From: Ophioderma brevispina
Taxonomy: Eukaryota; Echinodermata; Ophiuroidea; Amphilepidida; Ophiodermatidae
Length of the DNA: 64,000 bases
NCBI GenBank assembly: GCA_023653785.1
Contig: JAMKCH010071742.1
Span: 58,656 to 122,655 of the forward strand
Reading direction: 5' to 3'
This document shows positions 24,190 to 34,653 of this stretch, in pieces. Each line of letters opens with the position of its first letter. The first letter of the stretch is position 1. Position numbers and translations under genes: made by a program. The notes beneath the pieces are model-generated. The model was given only the letters and a program-made list of their open reading frames with translations, was not told the DNA's origin and made no database searches.

Positions 24190-25470
24190 AAACAAAATGA
24201 TGTCCTCATGGAGAAAATGGACGGCAACTGATGCACTTGTGTAGAGAGGATGGAAGGTACGGGACATCAAATTGTAGTGCACAAAGGTATATGCATAAGA
24301 AGTGATAGGGCCATAGAGCCCACGATAGCCCCATGGCAGGACACTTAGGTGTAAGAAAAACACGTGACAGAATTAGGAGTCATTTTTGGTGGCCTAAACT
24401 CAGAACAGATGTGTGTCTGAGTATTGTAGACTTGTCACACTGTCAAATGCGTGGGGGCAAGCCCAATCAGAAAAATTCCTACTGCTCCCTTGCAAACCAA
24501 TACAAGCATTGTGATGAGCCATTTAGTAGGGTTTTAATAGATTGTGTAGGGCCACTTCCAAGAACCAAGCAGGAAACAGTACTTTACTGACCATTGTGTG
24601 CTTCCAACCAATATTCCTGAGGATATACCCTTTGAGAAATATTAGGGCACAGAATATAGTGAAAAGCTCTAACAAAAGTTTTCACCCTAGTAGGCCTTCC
24701 AAAATCAATTCAGTTGGATCAAGGCTCAAATTTCATGTCAGTTGTTCCAACAGTTTGGACCAGTTGGGGAATTTCCCAGTACGTTCTTCAGCAACCACCC
24801 GAAATCCCAAGGGGCCCCCTAGAAGGTACCCCAAGCATTGTTGAAAAACATGATCAAAAAAAACCTATTGTTTTGAATTTGAGAGGGATGGGATGAGGGA
24901 GAGTTCATCTCCTGTGATTTGCTAACAGGGAGGCTGTACAAGGACGTCATTAGGATTTAGTCAATTTGAGTTGGTGTTTGGTCACAAAGTTAGGGGACCA
25001 TTGAAACTAATGAAAGAAAAGTGGTTGTGTGAAAATCCTGATGTGAATTTGTTAGACTATGTGTCTCAATTCGGAACAGGCTCCAAAGAGCCACTGAAAT
25101 TGCCAAACAAAAATCTCAAACAGGAGTCAGGCAAAAAATAAAACCAACGGTATGAAAAAGATGCGAGGAACAGAGTTATTCAAAAGCAAGGGTGATAAAG
25201 TGTTGGCACTTTTTCCAATAAAGGGCATCCTTTGCAAGCAAGTATCTGGGACCATATGAGATGAGAAAAACACAGTTGGGAGACTGAAACTAGTGATCAA
25301 ACACCAGGTAGACGTAAAAAGTCGACAAATTATGTCACATAAAATATGCTCAAGAGTTATAATGAAAGAGATGAGAATGTTAAGCCGGCGTGTGTGGTGT
25401 CATCCAGAGTTAGTGATTGAATGTACAATGATGACATCACAGAGTCAGAACCTGACAAACAGCACTGTAA
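24190..25470 (+). pseudogene. Retroelement integrase (upstream of RT)
   Basis: The zinc-binding H2C2 part begins with MAGHLGVRKTRDRIRSHFWW at 24333 and ends in HCQM. The catalytic core follows with RVLIDCVGPLP (first Asp), TIVC--PIFLRIYPLRNIRAQ, DQGSNF (second Asp, near 24714) and a Gly-x-x-x-Arg-Tyr region before the Glu near 24830. A C-terminal part with FGHK-RGPLKLMKEKWL and a GDKVLALFPIKG-like phrase is near 24985-25240. Catalyses integration of the cDNA. Frames shift at least three times. Confidence 0.8.
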
Positions 25471-25559
25471 AACACAGAGAAAATGATGATGGGTCAAATT
25501 GCAAATTTGACATTACTTGCCAATTTAGGACAAGAAATAGGTTCATCTCCCAGAGAGTC

Positions 25560-26957
25560 AACAAGGTGAATTGAAAGAATTAATCATGAGTGGGAAAAAA
25601 TATTTCCTGATGTCCTAGTGAGACCACCTGTCATAACCATGACATTGATGGAGGTGATTGCCCAACCCTAATAAAACAACATCGTTATAGAGTGAATCCA
25701 TCAAGTTGCACAATATTCAGAATGAGGGTGGAATACAGTTTAGACCAATGGAATAGTAGAGCCAAGCAATAGTGAATGGAGTTTCCCCAGGTGATTCTGG
25801 TTCCCCCCCCCCCCCACCCCAAAACCTGATGGTTCATTCCGTTTTTGTCACAGATTTTCGAAAAGTCAAAACCTCGTCCAAACGAATCATATCGATTCCC
25901 ACGGATTAATGATTGCATAGATAGAGTTGGAAATGCCAAATTGTTAGAAAATTGATTTGTTGAAGGGGTAAGGGGGTATTGGCAAGTTCCCCCCAAGGAC
26001 CGTGCCAAAGCATTTCAGCCTTTTTTACGCCCGATGGCCTATTTCAATACAAAAGAATGGCCCATTTGGTATCAAAAATTCTGCCGCAACATTTCAGGAG
26101 ATAATGAACAGAGATAGTTGCAGACAAGAAAATTGTGAAGCCTATGTCGATGATCTCCTGTGTACAGTGAAACATGGGATAGAACACATGAGGACAGCTC
26201 CAATCAAGTGCGTGAGAAATTATCTCAGGCAGGTTTAAATGTGAATCTGGTGAAAGTGAATTGCCATTGCAAATGTCAATACTTAGGGATTTGTGTAGAT
26301 CAAGGGCAAATTAGGCCAATCACTGCAAAAGCTAAAGCAATTGAGAAATTCCCCCACACCACAGGGCAAAAGAGATTCATGAGATTTTAGGTATGGTCGG
26401 GTAATTACAGAAAATACTTCCAAAGTTCTCAGAAATTGGTGTCCGAGCTGCCAAACCTTCTGAAGAAAGAAAAAATTGCAAATACTAAAAAAAATAAAAA
26501 AAATAAAAAACTTTTGAGAAAATCAAATCTATTTTGGATGAAATGCGCCAGTTTTGATTGCGCCAACTTTCAGAAAACAATTCAAGTTGGCAGTGAGCCA
26601 GTTGTGATGTAGGCGTGTGGAGTTATCATGCAAGCAGATGAAAATGATGTAGATTATGCTGTATGTTATTACTCAAGGAAGTTTGACAAACATCAGAAAA
26701 ACTACTCAAAAATTGAGAAAGAAAAGAATGTCTTGCCTTGCTACTGTCATTGCAAAATTTTGAAGTGACTTGAGTTACAACAGTGCACCAGTTCTAGTGT
26801 ACACGGATCACAATGGAACTTTCATCCACAAGTGAAAAACAGAAAATCAAGAGACTTGTCAGTGGAGTTTAACTCTACAAGAATAACAATCTGGACATAA
26901 AGACATATCAAGGAAAGATAATGTCTTGCAGGATGCCTTGTCCAGAGCGCCTTAAAT
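25560..26957 (+). pseudogene. Reverse transcriptase and RNase H of the Gmr1-like element
   Basis: RT motifs in order: QHRYRVNPSKL near 25680, an LVP-PKT segment expanded by poly-C at 25803-25820, PRINDCIDRVGNAKLL near 25900, GYWQVPPKDRAKAF near 25975, FGIKNSAATFQEIMN, and the catalytic YVDD near 26140. The connection domain reads VRPI-AKA-AIE-FP. RNase H follows with YSRKFDKHQKNYSKIEKE near 26660-26720, VYTDHN near 26800 and DALSRAP before a stop at 26955. Order and wording are those of Ty3/gypsy. Frame changes and an A-rich slip near 26485-26510 inactivate it. Confidence 0.85.
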
Positions 26958-27146
26958 TTTGTCAGGAATTTTAGTATTACCAATTTATGTAATATAGACT
27001 GAAGGCAGCATGCAAGAACATGTATAATAAAAAAGTGTAAAATTTGCCAATGTTGTAAATGTATTGTTAGAAATTAACCAGAAAAATGGTTAAAGGTATA
27101 AAGGCAGATTTGGAAAAAATTGTCATTTCTTCAAAATTTTCTTTTT

Positions 27147-27158
27147 AAGGGGAGAGGA
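27147..27158 (+). promoter_or_regulatory. Polypurine tract
   Basis: AAGGGGAGAGGA immediately precedes the TGTTATAT start of the 3' LTR. This is the usual primer for plus-strand synthesis. Confidence 0.75.
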
Positions 27159-28173
27159 TGTTATATGGGCCTCATGTTCTGATTAAACGTTTAAAAAATA
27201 TTATTTTTCAATTTTATTTGAGAAAAGATTCTCACGGGAAAAAGCACTTTGTTACTATAAAGAGTTGTTGATGCTAAGTGCACCCTGTTTAGATTGCACA
27301 ATAGGGGGAATGGGAGGAATTTCCCCAAGGATGCTAAACTTAGAAACTTGTTTATGTTGAGATCAAAAACAGTGATCAGGGAATTTCCCATAGAGTTATT
27401 TATATGAAGTGAGTGAAGTAATTCGGGTGATGAATACAATTGGTCAGCTAGTTGTAAGGTTATGTTTCTGCCTGAGGATGATGTAATGATTTATTGTAGA
27501 AAGGGGGAAGGAATCTATCTGTGGTAGTTTTTAAAACTATCACTGGGGAGCTGCCAGCATCCACTCTAACAACGTAGCTAGAAGAAGCTAGTTTACTTGC
27601 ATTAAGGAGCAGACATGTAATAGTACCTGGCAAGGATATATAATTCATTGTGAGCAGAGTGCTGTAATTATTATACTGTCTTTTGAAGCCGGAAAGTGCT
27701 GGGAATCATTATAGGATTCCAAATTGGGACAGATAGGAAATAGTGGTGATTATCTTGGGACTGATCTACTGTGGATTATGTCGTCGAGGGGACTTAATGT
27801 AACCTTGTCGTCTTGAACTGCTGGACAAAGTGATCTGTCCGGACTGAGAAGTATTCCTGGAATATACTACCTGAAGAGTTAAATTATGGTGGAACTTTGG
27901 CATACTGTCATTTGGAGTCTTCGCTGTTGAGGGCATATCATCGTTGAAACTGAACGCCTTCAACATGGATACAGAAACTCTCTATAAGTATATCTTAAAG
28001 TGTAATTAGATTGATCTGTTTTGGAAATACCAAAATTCTTGAACCAAATCAGTAACGATCATTAAAACGTTTATTATATACAATGTATTAATTTGATCTG
28101 TGTGCACAAGGGTCATTATTTGTGTTGAAACCGGTAATTTCTGAACGTCGACGTCTACGCGACGTCCTCTAAC
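27159..28173 (+). repeat. 3' LTR
   Basis: 1015 bp, from TGTTATATGGGCC to TCTAAC, followed by CTAG. It lacks the MITE found in the 5' LTR. Confidence 0.88.
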
Positions 28174-28900
28174 CTAGACAATTTTGGCTAAGCCGAAGAT
28201 TAGCCCTTCTTCACTTCGGACAGAAGCTGGACTGAAGTAGAAAGTACACGTACTGCAGATATGGCCCTCCTTGCAGCAGATCTCAAGACCTAGATACTCA
28301 AGCTGATTAAAGCCAAAGACACCACTAACTGCCTTCCATCTCAACAACCAAAGGGATCCATCAGCCAGCTTGTTCGGCAGCTTACTTATCGAGTCAGCAT
28401 CTTAGTCATTTGGGCAAAGGTCTCTTCGAGGAATACCTCCTGTGCCACCTTGCTGGATCTTCATGGGGTGCTAGCCCATCACTCTACCGCCACCACGCCC
28501 AGGGTATGGTTACGTGCTGCTGAACATGCCGCCCCATCATGGTGCAATAGCTTTCACACAAAAGAAGAAGCGCGTTCTCAACGACGACAATGAGAACCGT
28601 TGTTACTGGCTGCCTTCGTCCCACTCCACCTGAGCTTCTACCAGTTCTCTAAGGGCATTGCACCGCAGAAGTAGAAGTGCTTCGATGAGAACATAACACA
28701 CATAAACTGGTGACTAAAGCTCTGTTGGACAACAGCACCATGCGGCGATAAACACTGTCAAAAAGATCACACAGATCGGCAGCAATTCTCAATGAGTGCC
28801 TACCTTTCGTCCACCGGTGGATATAGACTTCTAAACCCCAACCAATCAACAGTGAGCTAGCTTCACCAAATTCAACAAATTTAATTAAAAAAAAAAAAAT
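28174..28900 (+). pseudogene. LINE-C, 3' portion (RT catalytic box onward)
   Basis: Resumes the RT interrupted at 19526. The region right after CTAG reads as NFG-AED (the YADD box with changes), then WTEVESTRTADMALLAADLKT, and later SARNTSC...LAHHS-, AAEHAAPSWCNSFHTK and L-P-LSFYQFSKGIAPQK. These are the thumb and C-terminal features expected to follow the 18.7-19.5 kb fragment. An A-rich stretch at 28890-28900 may be the element's 3' tail. Confidence 0.78.
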
Positions 28901-28951
28901 TTTACCCAAAAAGGGTTGCTACCTTGTAATTAACATGTCTTGTCAGCTGGT

Positions 28952-29555
28952 GGCACGTGTGGTCCAGTGATTGCGGGCATGTGTGGTCCAGTGGATTGAG
29001 CGCTCGTCCCGCAAACCAAAGGTTCGGAGTCCCAATGCGGACCAACGTGTTGGTGCCCTTGAGTAAGGCCACTTTACCTTAAAAGGACACTATCAGTGAT
29101 ATGAAAAATATTGAAATTTGCCGGAATAGCTTCAAAGTGAAGGGGAGAAGTCTGTCGAAGAATTCATCAGAAGTACATTGTCAAAACTGAAGAATTGACA
29201 GAAAAAGGAAGAAAACGGCCAGTGTTCCACGATACGATCCCATTCAATTACGTGTGTAGTAAGTGCGAAAGGACGTAATGACTGAAAATTTCCGATTCTG
29301 GACTTATTAGGTTTGATTCTGGTCTTATCATTTGCAGGGTATGTTTAGGGTACCTTGTATGTAACTTGTTACACACATGCAAAAATCGGATTTTGATGAT
29401 TGTTTCGATTTTCTGATTCGCAAATCACTGTGATTATGTTCTTTAATTACTCCTCTTCCCCACCCAGGTGATAAATGGGTACCAGCATAATTCAATGCTG
29501 GGAAAGTAACCGACTCGCTGTGCGGGAGGAAGTGGCGAACCCCCCACAGGCAAAA
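28952..29555 (+). mobile_element. tRNA-derived SINE, split by a MITE
   Basis: A box-A-like GTGTGGTCCAGTGGATTGAG and a box-B-like GGTTCGGAGTCCC are followed by a CCTTGAGTAAGG-CACTTTACC stem-like region. After the MITE it continues with CACCCAGGTGATAAATGGGT, TGCTGGGAAAGTAACC and GCTGTGCGGGAGGAAG. The first 20 nt of the head are partly duplicated (GTGTGGTCCAGTG twice, near 28962 and 28983). Transcription by RNA polymerase III is the expectation for the family. The minus-strand frames across it are not genes. Confidence 0.7.
29083..29442. mobile_element. 360-bp TTAA MITE inside the SINE (same family as in the LTR)
   Basis: TTAA at 29079-29082 and 29443-29446. Termini are AAGGACACTATCAGTGAT and, inverted, AAGAACATAATCACAGTGAT. 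The interior matches 19998-20361 (GGAATAGCTTCAAAG, GAATTGACAGAAA, CCAGTGTTCCA, GCAGGGTATG). Confidence 0.85.
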
Positions 29556-30049
29556 ATAACACGGAGGAGTATGGCCAAACGCCAAGGAAAGAGAGAGGGG
29601 CACTCTGCGCACGAGCGTGCTCGATACGAGACAAGAGGAGAGTCCAGGGCTGGTGGAGGAATATGGCTAGACCTACGCCAACACCTCAACAAATGCCCAT
29701 TTCAGGACCATCCTCTTTTAAAAATAGAGATTGTGTCGGGTGTTCACCATATTTCACGTTTTGCTATTAATGTGGATTACATCTCTAAGTCATATTATGA
29801 CTCAAAATTTGCTATTGATGTCCATAACATTAATTCTTGACTCACTCCTATTAATGATCTGTAATCGTTTCTTCGCTTACATTTCTTGAGTCAGCTTTGC
29901 TGTAGAGGAGGTGCAGCGAATCGGGCCACAATTCATTTAAAACAGATAAAGATAGATGGGCTTTATTTCCTGTGTACACAGGTTCATCCCCTTTACCTTC
30001 ATGGTTACAATGCATGTATGTCTGGCTATCTAAAACAATGAGCAAACTT

Positions 30050-31240
30050 AAAAGTGGCCATTTTGAAAATGGGATCACAAACATATGGTCTTGACCATAT
30101 TTTGTGCCTGTTATGTAGCTCACAAGCCGAAATCAACAGGAAACATATAATGAATGATAATGGCGGACTTATTTTGAAATTCAATATGGGGGGTCTAACA
30201 ACTAAGCCACAATCTTGAACATTAATTGTTGGGAACAATGTGAAACATTCTCGGAAAAGAAAAATGTGCCAGTCTTCCCACACCAATGTAGAAATTGGGT
30301 ATCCTCATCAGAAGTCTTCCCAATTTCCCAACTGATCGATGGGTGTTGGGGAGGAAGGGTAAGGTAACGTGGAAGATTGGTTCTTTACACTCCTGGCCCA
30401 GGTGAACAAAGGTAGCCAATTGTGGTGAGTGTTCCAACTAATTTTTTCCAAGATTGTACAACCCAGACTTAGCGTCATTGAAAAACATTTTTTTAGCTTT
30501 TTAGTATCCTATGTAGCTCGGAAAGCAGAGATAATGGGGAGAAATGTTTAAAATAGCCGCCATTGAACTTCAAGATGGCGGCCCAAACAGCCGAAACGAA
30601 AAAATGGGAACAGTCAAATTCAATTTTATAGTGTCAATACTAACCAAAAGACAAAAATAAAAAAAAGTATTTTAGGACTGATGTTATTTACATGTCACGA
30701 TACAGGGCGAAATTATATTAACATGTCGCCATAGTGATTTGAAGATGGCCACCAAACGAAATTTAGTTGCAACTTAAAGTAGGGTTAATATGGAAACCTC
30801 ATTATCTCAAACATGGGTATCGCCAGCATATTTAGGCCAAGAGTATGATTATTCAAAAGTCAAGACCCACAGGTCAAACGTTTATTCAACATGTCAGCAT
30901 TTTGAATTCAAGATGGCAGCCAAACGAAAAATGGTGCAAACTTAAAAATTGGTTTTACAGAAACCTTAAATACAAAAATGGGGTATAGAGACCAATTTTA
31001 CCGTTCTATGCCGCCCATAACAAACAAAGATATGAGGGAAAATATCGTGAAAATAGCGCCCATTTTGAAATCCCAAGATGGCTGCCAAAACGGCTGGTCG
31101 AAAAAAATGGGAACAACCAAATTTGAGTTCCTAGGAGTCAATACTACCCAAGACAAAAAATCAAAATTAGCAAAATAGCCGACAAATCCCAAAAAAACAT
31201 AACGATAAGGCACAATAACTTACATGCAATACCGCGGCTG
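30050..31240 (-). repeat. Tandem array with AAGATGGCGGC core (array 2)
   Basis: CAAGATGGCGGCC at 30571, GAAGATGGCC at 30741, CAAGATGGCAGCC at 30910 and CAAGATGGCTGCC at 31074 are spaced 170, 169 and 164 bp. A weaker member (AATGGCGGAC) is at 30162. Inter-core text such as GGGTATAGAGACCAATTTTA is the inverse of text in array 1 (TTGGTCTCTATACCC near 17980). The open frames near 31000-31200 on both strands belong to the repeat. Confidence 0.72.
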
Positions 31241-33245
31241 TAAAATAAAGGAAAATACTCGTTTAAATGAACCTGACGATTTTCATCCCATTCAAACTAA
31301 ATTGGGTCAATTTTAAATATAGGTAATGCCCCTTTAAAACAAAAAATTGCACAACTATAGGTACTAAACACTGGGCAGCACACTCAATTATCCAAAAAAT
31401 TTTTTTGTGCATCGATCAGGCCCTAAATATGACCAGCTAGCTAGATATAAAATTTAACAAAAATTACCTTTAATTAATCCTTAATGCCAATTTTCTACCA
31501 TTGATAATTTTGTATACGTAATTAGCATCTTTTCAAACCTTTTGTATCTTGAGTATAAATGGCATGTATATTTATGCTCAGTTATTTTACAGTTTAATGA
31601 ACTCATGATTACCAATTTCAATTATTGAATGAAAATCAGGTAATTCCCACTTTTAAAATGAAATTGACAGTTCGCAGACAATCACAGTTAGCACCTTCAA
31701 ATGCACATCTAACTGCAATTAAGAAACCTCGCTGGCTCCCATCACAATGCTGAATAAACATTTGTTGAGAGACCTAAGCACAGAACAAACAGGTCTTCCA
31801 AAAGTCTGATACTTAAGTAATTATTTCAAAAGTATCCATGTAAAATGATATCTTGAGGTGATAAATTACTCCCCAAATAAACTTTTAAGTTCGGCTAATA
31901 ATCGATTTCAGGACATTTGTCTTATTTCAAGCCACATGTCCTAGATATTAAAATTTACTAAATTTACCCACCAACATACGCCCCCAGTACCACTTACATG
32001 TTTGTCCTCCAAGAGATGATGAACTTTGAACCTCCACCAAGGCATTTCAGACTCCTGTTTGCGCGCATATGCGCGCAAACCTGGCAAGTGAAATTTGTAA
32101 TGATCGCAACTCATGAGAGCTTGAACTCACAATGATAGTACGTGCTTGCAGATGCCTGCTTGCCGGCGCAAAATTTTAATTGTATCATATGCTCGTGAAA
32201 GCCTTATAAGCTTGCGAGCTTGTGCATGTGCGCAGAAGAAGTTCCTACCAATGCTTTGCGTGCGAAAATGCGTGTTCTTTGCGATCTCGTATCAGCGTGC
32301 AACGAGCCTGTGCGAGCATAGTTTGGTGATCACATTTTTGTAAGGGTAGGGTTAGGGTTTGTTGTTATTGAAGGCCATAAATAAAAACCAGAGCATCAAT
32401 GATGCAGTGGCCTATTAATAGCTTTATTTTAAAGCTAATTTTCGCTCATAAAAAATATCTTTCAACTGATATCAAAATTTTGACATTTGGAAAACTTTGG
32501 GTCCCTGGGAATGAGGCTATCAGTAATCAGTTTATGGACCTTTAAGAAGCTGACGTAGTTTCTTAGATGAAATTCACTCTGTTTGTAACATGTGTGCTTC
32601 TGCTGTATATCTATCGTGTTATATTACATAAGCGACAACAATGTTTTAATGCAAAACAGCTCTGCTGCTTTCGTTTTATTATGCTGTTGCCCAGGTGATA
32701 TGACAGGATAGATACAGGGCAGACATTAAAAACAAGTATTCTTAAAAGGAATATAACTTTAGACTTGGGTTTGAAACAAGGTTAGTCCTACATGAGTAGA
32801 CCTTTTTTGCTTTTAGCATATTTTACAAGTTTGTCATAACGAGTGGGAAAATCCCTCACGGATGGGCCATTTTGGCCATTCTTTGAGGAATTTACTCATT
32901 GTTATTTTCAACATTGAGAGCCATGTTGAATGGAAAAACGTTGGCTGATGTAGGATTAACTCTGGTTTGGTCCCAGGTCTAAAGTTACTCTTTTTTTAGA
33001 ATACCAGGCAAATATCTTTATTCTCTAAATATGTAATTTTTCAAGCTTGAAGATGATATGGTTTAATCAATTTGTTGATGCCAGCACACTGACTAACACA
33101 ACTAAGGTAAAACAGACCGCAAATGCATCAAGGCTAGCATTATTAACATATATCAGCTTGATTGAGTTCGTGGTCCACGGACACGTACTCTGGTCACTCT
33201 CGAAAAAACCTTCAAAAATACTTTGAATTCTTGTGTTTATGACTG
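31241..33245. other. Gene-free stretch
   Basis: AT-rich, without coding or TIR signatures. 32105-32320 has the same GAGCTTG/TGCGAG words as 17.1-17.5 kb, in poor order. Confidence 0.4.
32057..32080. repeat. Perfect 24-bp palindrome
   Basis: GTTTGCGCGCAT followed directly by its inverse ATGCGCGCAAAC. GC-rich alternating purine-pyrimidine core inside AT-rich DNA. Confidence 0.9.
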
Positions 33246-33249
33246 CAAA

Positions 33250-34584
33250 TACTTTGCATCCAATCTTATTTGTCACCGTAGAAGGTGTTTGTGCGATTCA
33301 ACGAGGAAAAAAATACTTTGACAGCCGAAACAAGTGAAAATTTCATCGAAAAGTAACCCTTGACGGCGGTGCTCTGAACGTGTGTACGTTTGGTAGACTT
33401 ATTCTACAGTATCGATTGCTATTTAATTCCCGGGATTTAATTCAACATATAGAACACAATACGATGCCTGATGAGACTATTACGTTACCCCTGTTCTTTA
33501 AGAACAATGATGTCGTGAAATGGGATGACCGCGATTTATCTACGCTTGAGGTACTGTATGCCTGGCAGCGGAAACTGCAGCGGGAGAATATACCGTCCAA
33601 GGTGCCCAAAGAATAAGAAATCTATGGAGAATATACGTCTACAATGAAGAAGCAAGAAACAAGCTATTAATAGAAGGCATTGCTCTGAGAGGTTTGTCGG
33701 TTAACTTGCTATCTAATAACCCCTACGTACACACTCCGGACAAACCCACTACCAGAGTTACTGTCAGCAATGTACCACTATCATATAGCAACGACAATAT
33801 ACGAGATAAATTTCTGAGTATGGGATACAAACTAACAAGCAGAATTTTGAATGAGAGATGTCGGGACGAGCACGGGAAGTTGACTAGATTCCTTACTGGC
33901 AGGAGATACTTCTTCATGGAAAGGCCCCAGCAACCCTGCCCTCTGAGCATGAAATTCGGTCTTTTCACGGGGAAAGTGTATCACAGAGAGCAATCTTACT
34001 TCCATGCATCTCCAGCTTCAGAGAAGAATGATCACCAGGAAAGTAAGGTCCAAACAGAGCTAAATGAGGCCATAGTCAATTACAGCGACGACACCATACT
34101 GGATTCGCAATCCTCTGATGATCAGTCATCCCCAACTATTATTGGCAAGGGCAGTGCCATTCACACTGCAAACAGCTTTCTTGTTTTAGCTGAGAGCGAT
34201 CCCAACGATAATCAAGATAATCTGCCGGATATTGAAGCTCAGTTAACCTTATCCGAATCATCGAAATCGGAAGAAGTACAAGCAGAGAGCTTGTCAACAC
34301 CAAAGAAAGATGAAGGTATGCAAGATCGAGCGCAAGAAACTAGTCCTACTCTCCACAGTAGTCGTCCTGCTACAAAACATAAGTCAGTCGATAAGGAAAA
34401 AGGTGAGAAGAAAAATGTAAATGTGAAAGATGCAAGTGAGCAAAAGACCATGTATAGATCGATCAAACAGTACATGATTCCCACTAACTCTGGCACGGAG
34501 AAAAAAAGACCAAGAACATCTCCTTCGCAGCGTGGACAGACATCAAAAAATGCAAGAACAGATGAGGAAGAGAATGATACCTAA
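33250..34584 (+). pseudogene. ORF1 of LINE-D (nucleic-acid chaperone type), frameshifted
   Basis: A first block reads VFVRFNEEKNTLTAETS, then MPDETITLPLFFKNNDVVKW at 33463. After a frame change near 33585 it continues with IRNLWRIYVYNEEARNKLL, and from 33694 a 296-codon open block begins. That block has TRVTVSNVPLSYSNDNIRDK and a TGRRYFFM/KVYHREQ region, the RRM-like fold seen in ORF1 of L1/Tx1 LINEs. The tail (about residues 120-296) is acidic and Ser/Lys-rich, ending KKRPRTSPSQRG. The CCHC zinc knuckles that usually follow YHR-Q in Tx1 proteins are absent. Likely binds element RNA; with one base corrected it would be near full length. Confidence 0.7.
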
Positions 34585-34653
34585 GACATCACATGCTTTG
34601 AGCTGTTCATGCCTTAAATGATTGATTTTGAATTTTGATTCCTTGCTCGATAG

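Larger units (their letters stand above)
19527..28173 (+). mobile_element. Gmr1-like Ty3/gypsy LTR retrotransposon (IN before RT), decayed
   Basis: A full-length insertion of 8.65 kb flanked by CTAG (19523-19526 and 28174-28177). The LTRs begin TGTTATAT; the 5' LTR ends TAACA. Internal order is PBS, gag, protease, integrase, RT, RNase H, PPT. Integrase upstream of RT is unusual for Ty3/gypsy and is the hallmark of the Gmr1-like group described from deuterostomes; the gag of that group is the known relative of the vertebrate SCAN domain. Every gene has multiple frameshifts and stops, so the copy is inactive as written. It sits inside LINE-C. A TTAA MITE has inserted into its 5' LTR. Confidence 0.88.

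Noticed and set aside
29475..29840. 121-codon plus-strand frame and minus-strand partners
   Set aside because: Starts inside the SINE tail; overlapping frames on both strands and no domain.
32340..32360. Telomeric (TTAGGG)n repeat
   Set aside because: Only two imperfect units (TAGGGTTAGGGTTT); likewise AACCCTAACCC near 60917. Too short.
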